This document shows positions 1 to 5,419 of a stretch of 5,429 nucleotides of DNA, piece by piece. The position numbers and the translations under genes were made by a program. This DNA is from an uncultured Clostridia bacterium (GTDB lineage: Bacteria > Bacillota > Clostridia > TANB77 > CAG-508), in the NCBI GenBank assembly GCA_947631315.1, contig CANRLA010000082.1, positions 1 through 5,429 of the forward strand. Direction: 5' to 3'. Within the stretch, counting starts at the first letter, position 1; the number at the start of each line of letters is the position of its first letter. Under the pieces are notes generated by a model. It did no database searches. It had not been told where the DNA came from and was given only the letters and a program-made list of their open reading frames with translations.

Positions 1-696
1 AGAAAAGAAAAATATTTAGTAGAAGGCATAAAGATGCTTAAAGAAGCGATTGATGAGAATCAAGATATAGAACTTATAATTTTAAAAAATGGAGTTAATT
101 TAAGTTTTGATGTGTCTGATTATAAAGTCATAATAGTTAGAGAAAATGTATTTAACACTCTTTCTGATGTTGTAACTCCTCAAGGAGTCCTTGCTATTAT
201 TAAAAAGAAAGAAGATAAGCAAATAGATGAAAGCGCACAGTTTATAGTGACATTAGATGGATTACAAGACCCCGGAAACCTAGGAACAATCATAAGAACA
301 TTAGATTCTGCTAATATAAAGCAAATTATCGTTTCAAAAAATACAGTGGATTGTTATAGTCCAAAAGTTATAAGGTCTACAATGGGTGCAATTTATAGAG
401 TAAATGTAATAGAAGAAGAAGATTTAAAAGATACATTGATAAGTCTTAATCAAAATGGATTTGAAGTGTTAGTAACTGCACTAGATGGAAAGAAAAGCAT
501 TTATGACATTGAATATAATAAAAAGGTAATTGTTATTGGAAATGAAGCAAATGGTGTATCTGATGAAATAAAAAATTTAGATTTTACAAAGATAAAAATT
601 CCAATGTTAGGAAAAGCAGAAAGTTTAAATGCTTCTGTTGCAACTGGAATTATAGTATATGAATATGTAAGACAAAATTATAAAGGAAACAATTAA
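1..696 (+). CDS. TrmH/SpoU-family RNA methyltransferase, 5'-truncated by the window edge
   Basis: This is a SAM-dependent 2'-O-ribose methyltransferase of the SPOUT (trefoil-knot) class, acting on rRNA or tRNA in the cytoplasm. The frame is open from base 1 and begins RKEKYLVEGIKMLKEA, the usual start of the N-terminal SpoU substrate-binding domain. The ATG at 34 is therefore internal, and about 20-30 residues are probably missing upstream. In the 231 visible residues all three SpoU motifs are present: motif 1 LDGLQDPGNLGTIIRT (about 85-100, with Asn93 and Arg99), motif 2 VIVIGNEANGVSDE (about 176-189, with Glu182) and motif 3 KIPMLGKAESLNASVATG (about 198-215, with the SLN core). VIRSTMGAIYRV between motifs 1 and 2 is also typical. 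The layout resembles the B. subtilis YsgA type, but the exact modified nucleotide cannot be read from sequence. No convincing terminator follows. The family call is firm and the target is open. Confidence 0.93.
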   Translation, partial: RKEKYLVEGIKMLKEAIDENQDIELIILKNGVNLSFDVSDYKVIIVRENVFNTLSDVVTPQGVLAIIKKKEDKQIDESAQFIVTLDGLQDPGNLGTIIRTLDSANIKQIIVSKNTVDCYSPKVIRSTMGAIYRVNVIEEEDLKDTLISLNQNGFEVLVTALDGKKSIYDIEYNKKVIVIGNEANGVSDEIKNLDFTKIKIPMLGKAESLNASVATGIIVYEYVRQNYKGNN

Positions 697-717
697 AAAT
701 AAATTAATAGTTTATTG

Positions 718-783
718 AAAAGTAATAAGAAAAAATGCGTTAAGTAAAAAAGCAAAAGTAATAAGAAAAAATGTAATAAGTAA
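718..783. repeat. 36-base tandem repeat, about 1.8 copies, in the spacer
   Basis: The 20-mer AAAAGTAATAAGAAAAAATG occurs exactly at 718-737 and again at 754-773, a period of 36 bases. The following ten bases agree at seven positions (738-747 against 774-783), so 27 of 30 bases match between the copies. The repeat is A-rich with almost no C, and its only tiny reading frames (ATG-CGT-TAA and ATG-TAA) are not meaningful. It ends just before the -35 box of the next gene. It could be a slippage duplication or an upstream A-tract element. The spacer 697-795 holds nothing else I can support. Confidence 0.75.
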
Positions 784-795
784 GGGTATTTTTTA

Positions 796-824
796 TTGAA
801 AATCTTATAGTAATATGATAAAAT
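796..824 (+). promoter_or_regulatory. sigma-A-type promoter with extended -10, driving the HD-kinase-aspS unit
   Basis: The -35 box TTGAAA (796-801) is separated by exactly 17 bases from the -10 box TAAAAT (819-824). The -10 is preceded by TGA at 816-818, which is an extended -10 (TGn). Each hexamer differs from consensus at one position. A T-run and A-rich repeat lie just upstream and could act as an UP element. Transcription would start near 831, leaving a leader of about 22 bases before the ATG at 853. That is too short for a T-box or riboswitch. Confidence 0.72.
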
Positions 825-839
825 GAATTCCGTAATTCT

Positions 840-846
840 AAGGAGG
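840..846 (+). promoter_or_regulatory. ribosome binding site deciding the HD gene start
   Basis: AAGGAGG lies 6 bases before the ATG at 853. The in-frame ATG at 823 has no such site and its first two bases lie inside the -10 box. The site therefore fixes the start at 853. Confidence 0.85.
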
Positions 847-852
847 AAAATT

Positions 853-1413
853 ATGCAAAAAGGAGATATGGAATTAATAGATTATGCAATTTATTTTGCA
901 ACAAAAGCCCATAATGGTCAAAAAAGAAAAACTGAAAAAGATGTTGATATGATTTTTCATCCATTTACAGTAGGAATGATATTGCAAAGAGCAGAAACTA
1001 GTACAAATTGTGTAATAGCAGGGATTTTGCATGATGTTGTAGAAGATACTAAATATACAATTGAAGATATAAAAAAAGAATTTGGTAACGATATTGCAAA
1101 TATTGTTTTAGAGGTTACTGAAGATAAAAAATTAGAGTGGAAAGAAAGAAAAACGGAAGCAATAAACAAAATAAGAACAGCAAGTATAGAAGGAAAGCTA
1201 GTGGAATGTGCTGATAAAATAAACAATTTAGAAACATTATATTCAAGCTATTGCGAAATTGGAGAAGATATTTGGAAAAGCTTTAATAAACCAAAAGAAG
1301 AACAAAAATGGTACTATACAGAAATGTATAAAGCTGTTGTTCAAGGAACTAAAGAGGAAAATAAATTATTTGGGAGGTATAAAAAAATTTTAAACAAACT
1401 ATTTAAGGAGTAA
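853..1413 (+). CDS. small HD-domain protein, putative stand-alone (p)ppGpp hydrolase (MESH1/SAH-like)
   Basis: This is a 186-residue cytoplasmic protein made of a single HD domain. It most resembles small alarmone hydrolases, which remove the 3'-pyrophosphate of (p)ppGpp using Mn2+. The order of motifs matches that family: AHNGQKRK (19-26), FHPFTVGMIL (35-44, His36), AGILHDVVEDT (56-66, His60-Asp61 and Glu64-Asp65), a helix with FGNDIANIVLEVTEDK (77-92), WKERK (96-100) and ECADKINNL (118-126, Asp121 and Asn125). His36, His60, Asp61 and Asp121 correspond to the metal ligands I recall for human MESH1 (H35, H61, D62, D122), and Glu64 and Asn125 to catalytic positions. There is no synthetase domain and no TGS or ACT regulatory region, and the length is typical for the stand-alone type. 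The start at 853 is chosen from the ribosome binding site at 840-846; the alternative ATG at 823 would add 10 residues but overlaps the promoter. It is first in a unit with the kinase-like gene (2-base gap) and aspS. A different nucleotide substrate cannot be excluded. Confidence 0.85.
   Translation: MQKGDMELIDYAIYFATKAHNGQKRKTEKDVDMIFHPFTVGMILQRAETSTNCVIAGILHDVVEDTKYTIEDIKKEFGNDIANIVLEVTEDKKLEWKERKTEAINKIRTASIEGKLVECADKINNLETLYSSYCEIGEDIWKSFNKPKEEQKWYYTEMYKAVVQGTKEENKLFGRYKKILNKLFKE
1405..1410 (+). promoter_or_regulatory. ribosome binding site inside the end of the HD gene
   Basis: AAGGAG occupies the last codons of the HD gene and lies 5 bases before the ATG at 1416. The stop TAA at 1411-1413 sits between site and start. 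This arrangement favours translational coupling of the two genes. Confidence 0.8.
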
Positions 1414-1415
1414 TA

Positions 1416-2162
1416 ATGGAAAAAGAAAATTTACTAAAAATGAAAAAAATTGATGAAAATTTAAAATTTATAACAGAAAATATTACAAATCTTTCTGAAC
1501 CAATATTTATTGAACTAATAGGTACACCTAAAAGTGGAAAAACAACATTATTTAATGCTTTAAAAAATATGTTTGAGGATAGAAATGTAGAATTTCAAGG
1601 CAGACAAGAAACCGCAGAATATAATCCAATTAAAAATAAAGACATAGAAGAATACAATATATGGATGATAGCAGAAATTATAAAAAATTTGAGTGAAGAT
1701 ATGGCAAATAAAGAACCAAGAATTGTTGTTTATGATAGGGGAATACTTGATAGAATTCCATGGATAGATTATGCAATGCTTGATAATTCACTATCTCGCT
1801 GTGATGGGAAGATTATTAATTCAATTTTTGATAGCGACTTTATAAGTGAATATAAACCTTTAGCATATAGCTTTCTTACTTCTCCGGAAATTAGTGTAAA
1901 AAGAAAAGGAAAAGAAGGAAGATTAGTTAATAAAAGAAATGTAGGAATTTTTAATAAATATTTATTGCAAGAGAATAGTTTGATGGCTTCATATTCAAAA
2001 AGATATTATTTTGCAGAAACAGATTCTTATCAAGGAAGAATTAAGGATTTTATAATAGATATGTCAGAGGCTGTAACGCAAGATGTAAGTGAAAGAATAA
2101 AAGAAGAGTTAGATTATTATAAAAATTTTAAAAATATAGAGTATGAAAAAGCAAGGGAGTAG
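1416..2162 (+). CDS. uncharacterised P-loop kinase-like protein (deoxynucleoside/thymidylate kinase-like fold)
   Basis: This is a 248-residue soluble protein of unknown function. After a charged N-terminal helix (1-28), a hydrophobic strand leads into a Walker A motif, IELIGTPKSGKTTL (32-45; Gly36, Gly41, Lys42, Thr43). ETAEYNP follows at 65-71, in the place where nucleoside kinases carry substrate-contacting acidic residues. IVVYDRGILDRIPW (103-116) is a hydrophobic strand ending in a DRG motif, as in thymidylate kinase, deoxynucleoside kinases and NadR-type kinases. A basic stretch VKRKGKEGRLVNKRN (161-175) looks like a LID region with arginines to close on ATP. The C-terminal end (about 220-248) is charged and probably helical. 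ATP or GTP binding is well supported. Phosphoryl transfer to a small molecule is likely from the fold, but the acceptor cannot be named. The start at 1416 follows the AAGGAG at 1405-1410 by 5 bases. The gene begins 2 bases after the HD gene stop and ends 4 bases before aspS, so it is almost certainly co-expressed with both. A zeta-toxin-like or regulatory GTPase role is a less likely alternative. Confidence 0.82.
   Translation: MEKENLLKMKKIDENLKFITENITNLSEPIFIELIGTPKSGKTTLFNALKNMFEDRNVEFQGRQETAEYNPIKNKDIEEYNIWMIAEIIKNLSEDMANKEPRIVVYDRGILDRIPWIDYAMLDNSLSRCDGKIINSIFDSDFISEYKPLAYSFLTSPEISVKRKGKEGRLVNKRNVGIFNKYLLQENSLMASYSKRYYFAETDSYQGRIKDFIIDMSEAVTQDVSERIKEELDYYKNFKNIEYEKARE
2153..2159 (+). promoter_or_regulatory. 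ribosome binding site deciding the aspS start
   Basis: AAGGGAG lies 7 bases before the ATG at 2167 and is embedded in the last codons of the kinase-like gene. The in-frame ATG at 2143 is upstream of this site and cannot use it. Confidence 0.8.
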
Positions 2163-2166
2163 AATA

Positions 2167-3921
2167 ATGTATAGAGACCATAATTGTGGAGAATTAAATA
2201 TAAAAAATGTAAATGAAGAGGTAATGCTAGCTGGATGGGTACAAAGAATCAGAAATTTAGGAGAAATTGAATTTGTAGATTTGCGTGATGAAAAAGGAAT
2301 TACACAACTTGTAATATCAAGCCATTTAAAAGAAACGATGAATGAAGTTACTCCTGAATCGGTCATTAGCATAAAAGGAACAGTTAAGGAGCGTTCAAAT
2401 AAGAATCCTAAAATGCCAACAGGTGATATCGAGATAATTGTAAGCAATTTAGAAATCTTAGGTCAATGTAAAAGCACATTGCCATTTGAAATAAACTCTG
2501 AAAAAATAGATATAGCTAATGTTAGAGAAGATTTAAGATTACAATATAGATATCTTGATTTGAGAAACGAAAAAATACATAATAATATTTTATTGCGCTC
2601 TAAAATAATGAAATCTATAAGAAAATATATGGACGAATTAGGATTTACAGAAATACAAACACCAATTTTAGCTAATTCATCACCTGAAGGAGCAAGAGAT
2701 TATCTAGTTCCTAGTAGATTACATGCTGGAAAATTTTATGCTCTACCACAAGCACCTCAACAATTTAAGCAATTATTAATGTGCTCAGGATTTGATAAAT
2801 ATTATCAAATAGCACCTTGCTTTAGAGATGAAGACCCTCGTGCTGATAGGGCTCCTGGAGAGTTTTATCAATTAGATTTTGAGATGGCATTTGCAACACA
2901 AGATGATGTTTTTAATGTTGCTGAACAAGTGCTACCAAAAGTTTATAAAGAGCATACTAATTGGACTGTTGATGAAGGACCATTCGTAAGAATACCATAT
3001 AAAGAAGCTATGGAAAAATACGGTATTGATAAACCTGATTTAAGAAATCCATTAATTATAAAAGATGCAACTGAATTATTTGCAAATACTGAATTTAATG
3101 CATTTAAAGGCAAAACAATTAAAGTAATAATTGTTCCGAAAGGTGCAGAGCAAGGAAGAAAATTCTTCGACGATATGACTGAATTTGCAGTAAACGAAGC
3201 GGGAGCAAAAGGATTAGCTTGGGTTAAAGTAGATGCGGAAAATAACTTAACAGGAGGAATTTCTAAGTTTGTTACAGATGAAATAAAAACAGAAATCGGA
3301 GCAAAAGCTGGAGATAGTATATTCTTTATAGCCGATGAACTAAGTAAAGCACAAAAAATAGCAGGTTTAGTTAGAATAGAACTTGGAAAAAGACTTGACT
3401 TGTTAGAAAAGAATGTTTACAAATTTTGTTGGATAGTTGATTTTCCAATGTATGAATATAATGAAGATGAAGAAAAAATCGATTTTAGCCACAATCCATT
3501 TTCAATGCCACAAGGCGGATTAGAGGCATTAAATACTAAAGAGCCATTAGACATTTTAGCTTATCAATATGACCTAGTTTGTAATGGGTATGAAGTTTCA
3601 TCAGGAGCAGTAAGAAATCATGACCCTAAGACAATGGTAAAAGCCTTTGAAATCGCAGGTTATACAGAAGATGATGTAAAGTCTAAATTTGGAGCCTTAT
3701 ATACGGCATTTCAATATGGAACTCCACCACATGCAGGATGTGCGCCAGGCTTAGATAGAATGGTAATGTTAATAGCAGATTCTGATAATATCAGAGAAGT
3801 AATCGCATTTCCAAAGAACAAAAAAGCAAGAGATGTAATGATGAATGCTCCAAGTGTTGTTACAGATGAGCAATTAAAAGATGTTCATATAAGTGTTACT
3901 GAAAAAGAAGAGGAAGAATAA
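2167..3921 (+). CDS. aspS: aspartyl-tRNA synthetase
   Basis: This class IIb aminoacyl-tRNA synthetase charges tRNA-Asp with aspartate using ATP, as a cytoplasmic homodimer. The start at 2167 gives MYRDHNCGEL, the normal AspRS beginning, and a 584-residue protein, normal for the bacterial type. The ATG at 2143 would add eight unconserved residues and overlap the previous gene. Domains in order: OB-fold anticodon-binding domain (about 1-105, AGWVQRIRNLGEIEFVDLRD at 22-41); class II core with the SSPEGARDYLVPSR loop (171-184) and motif 2 CFRDEDPRADRAPGEFYQLD (218-237); a bacterial GAD insertion (about 280-410, with GAKGLAWVKV); and motif 3 PGLDRMVML (527-535, Arg531). DFPMYEYNEDEEKIDFSHNP (425-444) and MPQGGLEAL (447-455) resemble the alphaproteobacterial AspRS subtype rather than the Bacillus or E. 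coli type. Leu31 matches the discriminating E. coli enzyme. It is the last gene of the HD-kinase-aspS unit and is followed after 4 bases by a long hairpin. No T-box leader is present upstream. Confidence 0.97.
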   Translation: MYRDHNCGELNIKNVNEEVMLAGWVQRIRNLGEIEFVDLRDEKGITQLVISSHLKETMNEVTPESVISIKGTVKERSNKNPKMPTGDIEIIVSNLEILGQCKSTLPFEINSEKIDIANVREDLRLQYRYLDLRNEKIHNNILLRSKIMKSIRKYMDELGFTEIQTPILANSSPEGARDYLVPSRLHAGKFYALPQAPQQFKQLLMCSGFDKYYQIAPCFRDEDPRADRAPGEFYQLDFEMAFATQDDVFNVAEQVLPKVYKEHTNWTVDEGPFVRIPYKEAMEKYGIDKPDLRNPLIIKDATELFANTEFNAFKGKTIKVIIVPKGAEQGRKFFDDMTEFAVNEAGAKGLAWVKVDAENNLTGGISKFVTDEIKTEIGAKAGDSIFFIADELSKAQKIAGLVRIELGKRLDLLEKNVYKFCWIVDFPMYEYNEDEEKIDFSHNPFSMPQGGLEALNTKEPLDILAYQYDLVCNGYEVSSGAVRNHDPKTMVKAFEIAGYTEDDVKSKFGALYTAFQYGTPPHAGCAPGLDRMVMLIADSDNIREVIAFPKNKKARDVMMNAPSVVTDEQLKDVHISVTEKEEEE

Positions 3922-3925
3922 AAAT

Positions 3926-4011
3926 AAAGGGATAGTAATTTTAAATTGAATCCAAATTATTAGAAAAAAGCTTAAAATAAAGGATTCAGTTCAAACTTAT
4001 TATCTCTTTTT
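3926..4011 (+). terminator. long imperfect hairpin after aspS, probable intrinsic terminator
   Basis: The arms 3926-3953 and 3982-4009 pair over 28 positions: 23 Watson-Crick pairs, 3 G-U pairs and 2 mismatches. They enclose a 28-base AT-rich loop. The 5' arm starts AAAGGGATA and ends TTGAATCC; the 3' arm starts GGATTCAG and ends ATCTCTTT. The T-run at 4007-4011 provides the U-tract, mostly pairing with the A's at the 5' foot. It starts 4 bases after the aspS stop, where an operon terminator is expected. The stem has only five G-C pairs and is longer than usual, so an inverted-repeat element is an alternative reading. Confidence 0.6.
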
Positions 4012-4138
4012 GATTAAAATATTGAAAGAAAATTAATAATTAGATTTTAAAATAGAATATATAAATAATATTGAAAAGAAATTATTAATATATTGCAATA
4101 AATATAAATTAGTGATATAAGTTATCTAGGAGAATTAT
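4012..4138. other. AT-rich leader before rlmN, promoter not resolved
   Basis: This stretch is almost all A and T and must carry the rlmN promoter if the hairpin upstream terminates transcription. TTGAAA occurs at 4022-4027 and 4071-4076, both within AATATTGAAA, but neither has a -10 box at 16-18 bases. TTGCAA (4093-4098) and TATAAG (4116-4121) are 17 bases apart, but transcription would then begin at the ribosome binding site. I cannot choose a promoter. Confidence 0.4.
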
Positions 4139-5194
4139 ATGAAAAACATAAAGGATTATAACTTAGAAGAATTAAAAACAGAATTATTAAGTATAGGGGA
4201 AAAGTCATTTAGAGCAGAACAGATTTTTAAATGGTTGTACATAGATAAAGTAAAAAGTTTTGATGAGATGACAAATCTATCAATAGACTTGAGAAAAAAA
4301 CTAAGTGAAAATTATGATATATGTAATTTTCAAATTATTAAAAAACTAGAATCTAAAGATGGGACAAAAAAATATTTATTTAAACTTTCAGACGAAAATG
4401 CGATTGAGTCAGTACTTATGGAATATCACTTTGGAAAGACAGTATGTGTTTCTTCTCAAATAGGTTGTAAAATGGGTTGCAAATTCTGTGCATCAACAGG
4501 AATTCCATTTGAAAGAAATTTAACTTCAGGTGAAATAGTAGAACAAATTTTAGCAATAGAGCAAGATACAAATTCAAAAATATCAAATGTAGTATTTATG
4601 GGTATTGGAGAGCCATTGGATAACTACGACAATGTTTTAAATGCAATAAGAATATTAAATAATCCTAAAGGATTAAATATAGGAGCAAGACATATTAGTG
4701 TATCAACAAGTGGTGTAGTGCCTAAGATATACCAATTTGCAGATGAAGATATTCAATGTACGCTTTCAATTTCTCTTCATAGTGCTAACAATGAGACAAG
4801 ATCAAGTATGATGCCAGTAAATAACGCATATAATATACAAGAACTTATGAAAGCCTGCAATTATTATATAGAGAAAACTAATAAAAGAATATCTTTTGAA
4901 TATGCTTTGGCAAAGGATAATAACGATAATTTAAAAGATGCTGATGAATTAATTAAGTTAATTAAAGGAATGCTATGTCATGTTAATTTAATACCAATAA
5001 ATAAAATTGAAAATGGCAAATATACAAAAAGTTCATTAGAAAATATAATTAAATTTAGAGATTATTTAAATGAACATGGAATAGTAGCAACAATAAGGAG
5101 AGAACTAGGCTCAGATATAGATGCTGCTTGCGGTCAGCTTAGAAGAAAAAATTTGAAAAATGCAAATACAAAATTAGAAGATAAAGAAGATTAA
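4139..5194 (+). CDS. rlmN: dual-specificity RNA methyltransferase RlmN (23S rRNA A2503-C2, tRNA A37-C2)
   Basis: This radical-SAM enzyme puts a methyl group on C2 of A2503 in the ribosomal peptidyl-transferase centre and on C2 of A37 in some tRNAs, which tunes decoding fidelity. It is cytoplasmic and needs a [4Fe-4S] cluster. The 351 residues are a normal length. An N-terminal helical RNA-binding region (1-60, with the KSFRAEQIFKWLY signature at 22-34) is followed by the radical-SAM barrel. The cluster cysteines are in GCKMGCKFC (Cys110, Cys114, Cys117). Cys103 in CVSSQIGC matches E. coli Cys118, and MGIGEPLDNYDNV (154-166) is the SAM-binding GEP region. ISLHSANNETRSSMMPVN (211-228) is also characteristic. 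Cys331 in DIDAACGQLRRK is the cysteine that is methylated during turnover. The start at 4139 follows AGGAGA (4128-4133) by 5 bases. The A2503-C8 methylase Cfr is a close relative, but this chromosomal setting and the RlmN-type motifs favour RlmN. It lies in its own unit, with no gene within 200 bases on either side. Confidence 0.96.
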   Translation: MKNIKDYNLEELKTELLSIGEKSFRAEQIFKWLYIDKVKSFDEMTNLSIDLRKKLSENYDICNFQIIKKLESKDGTKKYLFKLSDENAIESVLMEYHFGKTVCVSSQIGCKMGCKFCASTGIPFERNLTSGEIVEQILAIEQDTNSKISNVVFMGIGEPLDNYDNVLNAIRILNNPKGLNIGARHISVSTSGVVPKIYQFADEDIQCTLSISLHSANNETRSSMMPVNNAYNIQELMKACNYYIEKTNKRISFEYALAKDNNDNLKDADELIKLIKGMLCHVNLIPINKIENGKYTKSSLENIIKFRDYLNEHGIVATIRRELGSDIDAACGQLRRKNLKNANTKLEDKED

Positions 5195-5243
5195 AAAATT
5201 CAATAAAAATTATTGTAAAACAAAAGAACAATAAAAGAATAAT

Positions 5244-5337
5244 AAAAAACTAAGGAAAAGCAAATATTAAAATGCAAAAAACTAATGAGAGAGTGAATAA
5301 AAAATACAAAAAAACTAATGAAAAAGCAAATAATAAC
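5244..5337. repeat. three degenerate 30-32-base A-rich tandem repeats
   Basis: Three units begin with A-tract-CTAA: 5244-5275 (AAAAAACTAAGGAAAAGCAA), 5276-5307 (AAAAAACTAATGAGAGAGTG) and 5308-5337 (AAAAAAACTAATGAAAAAGC). The CTAA cores are 32 and 33 bases apart. Units 1 and 3 share AAAAGCAAAT after the core, while unit 2 has diverged there. The repeats are not in a common reading frame and do not look coding. Confidence 0.55.
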
Positions 5338-5405
5338 TTAAAATTTAAGAAATATAATTATAAAAATAATAATTAGACATAATTTAGGTAATAATTAATA
5401 TAATT

Positions 5406-5411
5406 AGGAGG
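5406..5411 (+). promoter_or_regulatory. ribosome binding site of the gene entering at the right edge
   Basis: A consensus AGGAGG lies 8 bases before the ATG at 5420. It is the main evidence that a real gene starts there. Confidence 0.75.
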
Positions 5412-5419
5412 AATAGTTA

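Larger units (their letters stand above)
5195..5419. other. A-rich spacer between rlmN and the next gene
   Basis: No coding frame of any length is visible here on either strand. The plus strand is dominated by A. CAATAA/TTATTG (5201-5215) and CTTAAA/TTTAAG (5337-5349) are short inverted repeats too weak to be called terminators. A perfect TATAAT sits at 5353-5358, about 62 bases before the next start, but no acceptable -35 box lies 16-18 bases upstream of it. It is only a tentative -10 for the next gene. Confidence 0.5.

Noticed and set aside
34..36. ATG as the start of the methyltransferase gene
   Set aside because: The eleven codons before it encode the conserved KYLVEG segment, so the gene runs in from outside the window.
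698..716. AATAAA/TTTATT inverted repeat as a terminator for the methyltransferase gene
   Set aside because: Six A-T pairs only, with no T-tract directly after it; too weak.
825..852. T-box or riboswitch leader for the aspS operon
   Set aside because: The leader from the supported promoter is only about 22 bases and holds no specifier or antiterminator sequence.
957..1226. Open frame of 89 codons on the minus strand
   Set aside because: It lies wholly inside the HD gene, whose protein shows conserved motifs, and has no ribosome binding site or recognisable motif; it is a shadow frame.
2143..2166. Earlier in-frame ATG for aspS
   Set aside because: The eight added residues are not AspRS-like, overlap the previous gene, and lie upstream of or across the ribosome binding site at 2153-2159.
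2109..2447. Open frame of 112 codons on the minus strand
   Set aside because: It overlaps the end of the kinase-like gene and the AspRS OB-fold, which is clearly coding on the plus strand; it is hydrophobic only because AT-rich antisense reads as Ile, Phe and Leu.
3916..4019. Hairpin as a MITE-type insertion
   Set aside because: No target-site duplication is visible on its flanks and no second copy lies in the window; the terminator reading fits its position better.
4018..4076. AATATTGAAA repeated at 4018-4027 and 4067-4076
   Set aside because: A ten-base match in a stretch that is nearly all A and T is not clearly above chance, and neither copy forms a good promoter.
4093..4121. TTGCAA-17-TATAAG as the rlmN promoter
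   Set aside because: Transcription would start about at the ribosome binding site (4128-4133), leaving almost no leader.
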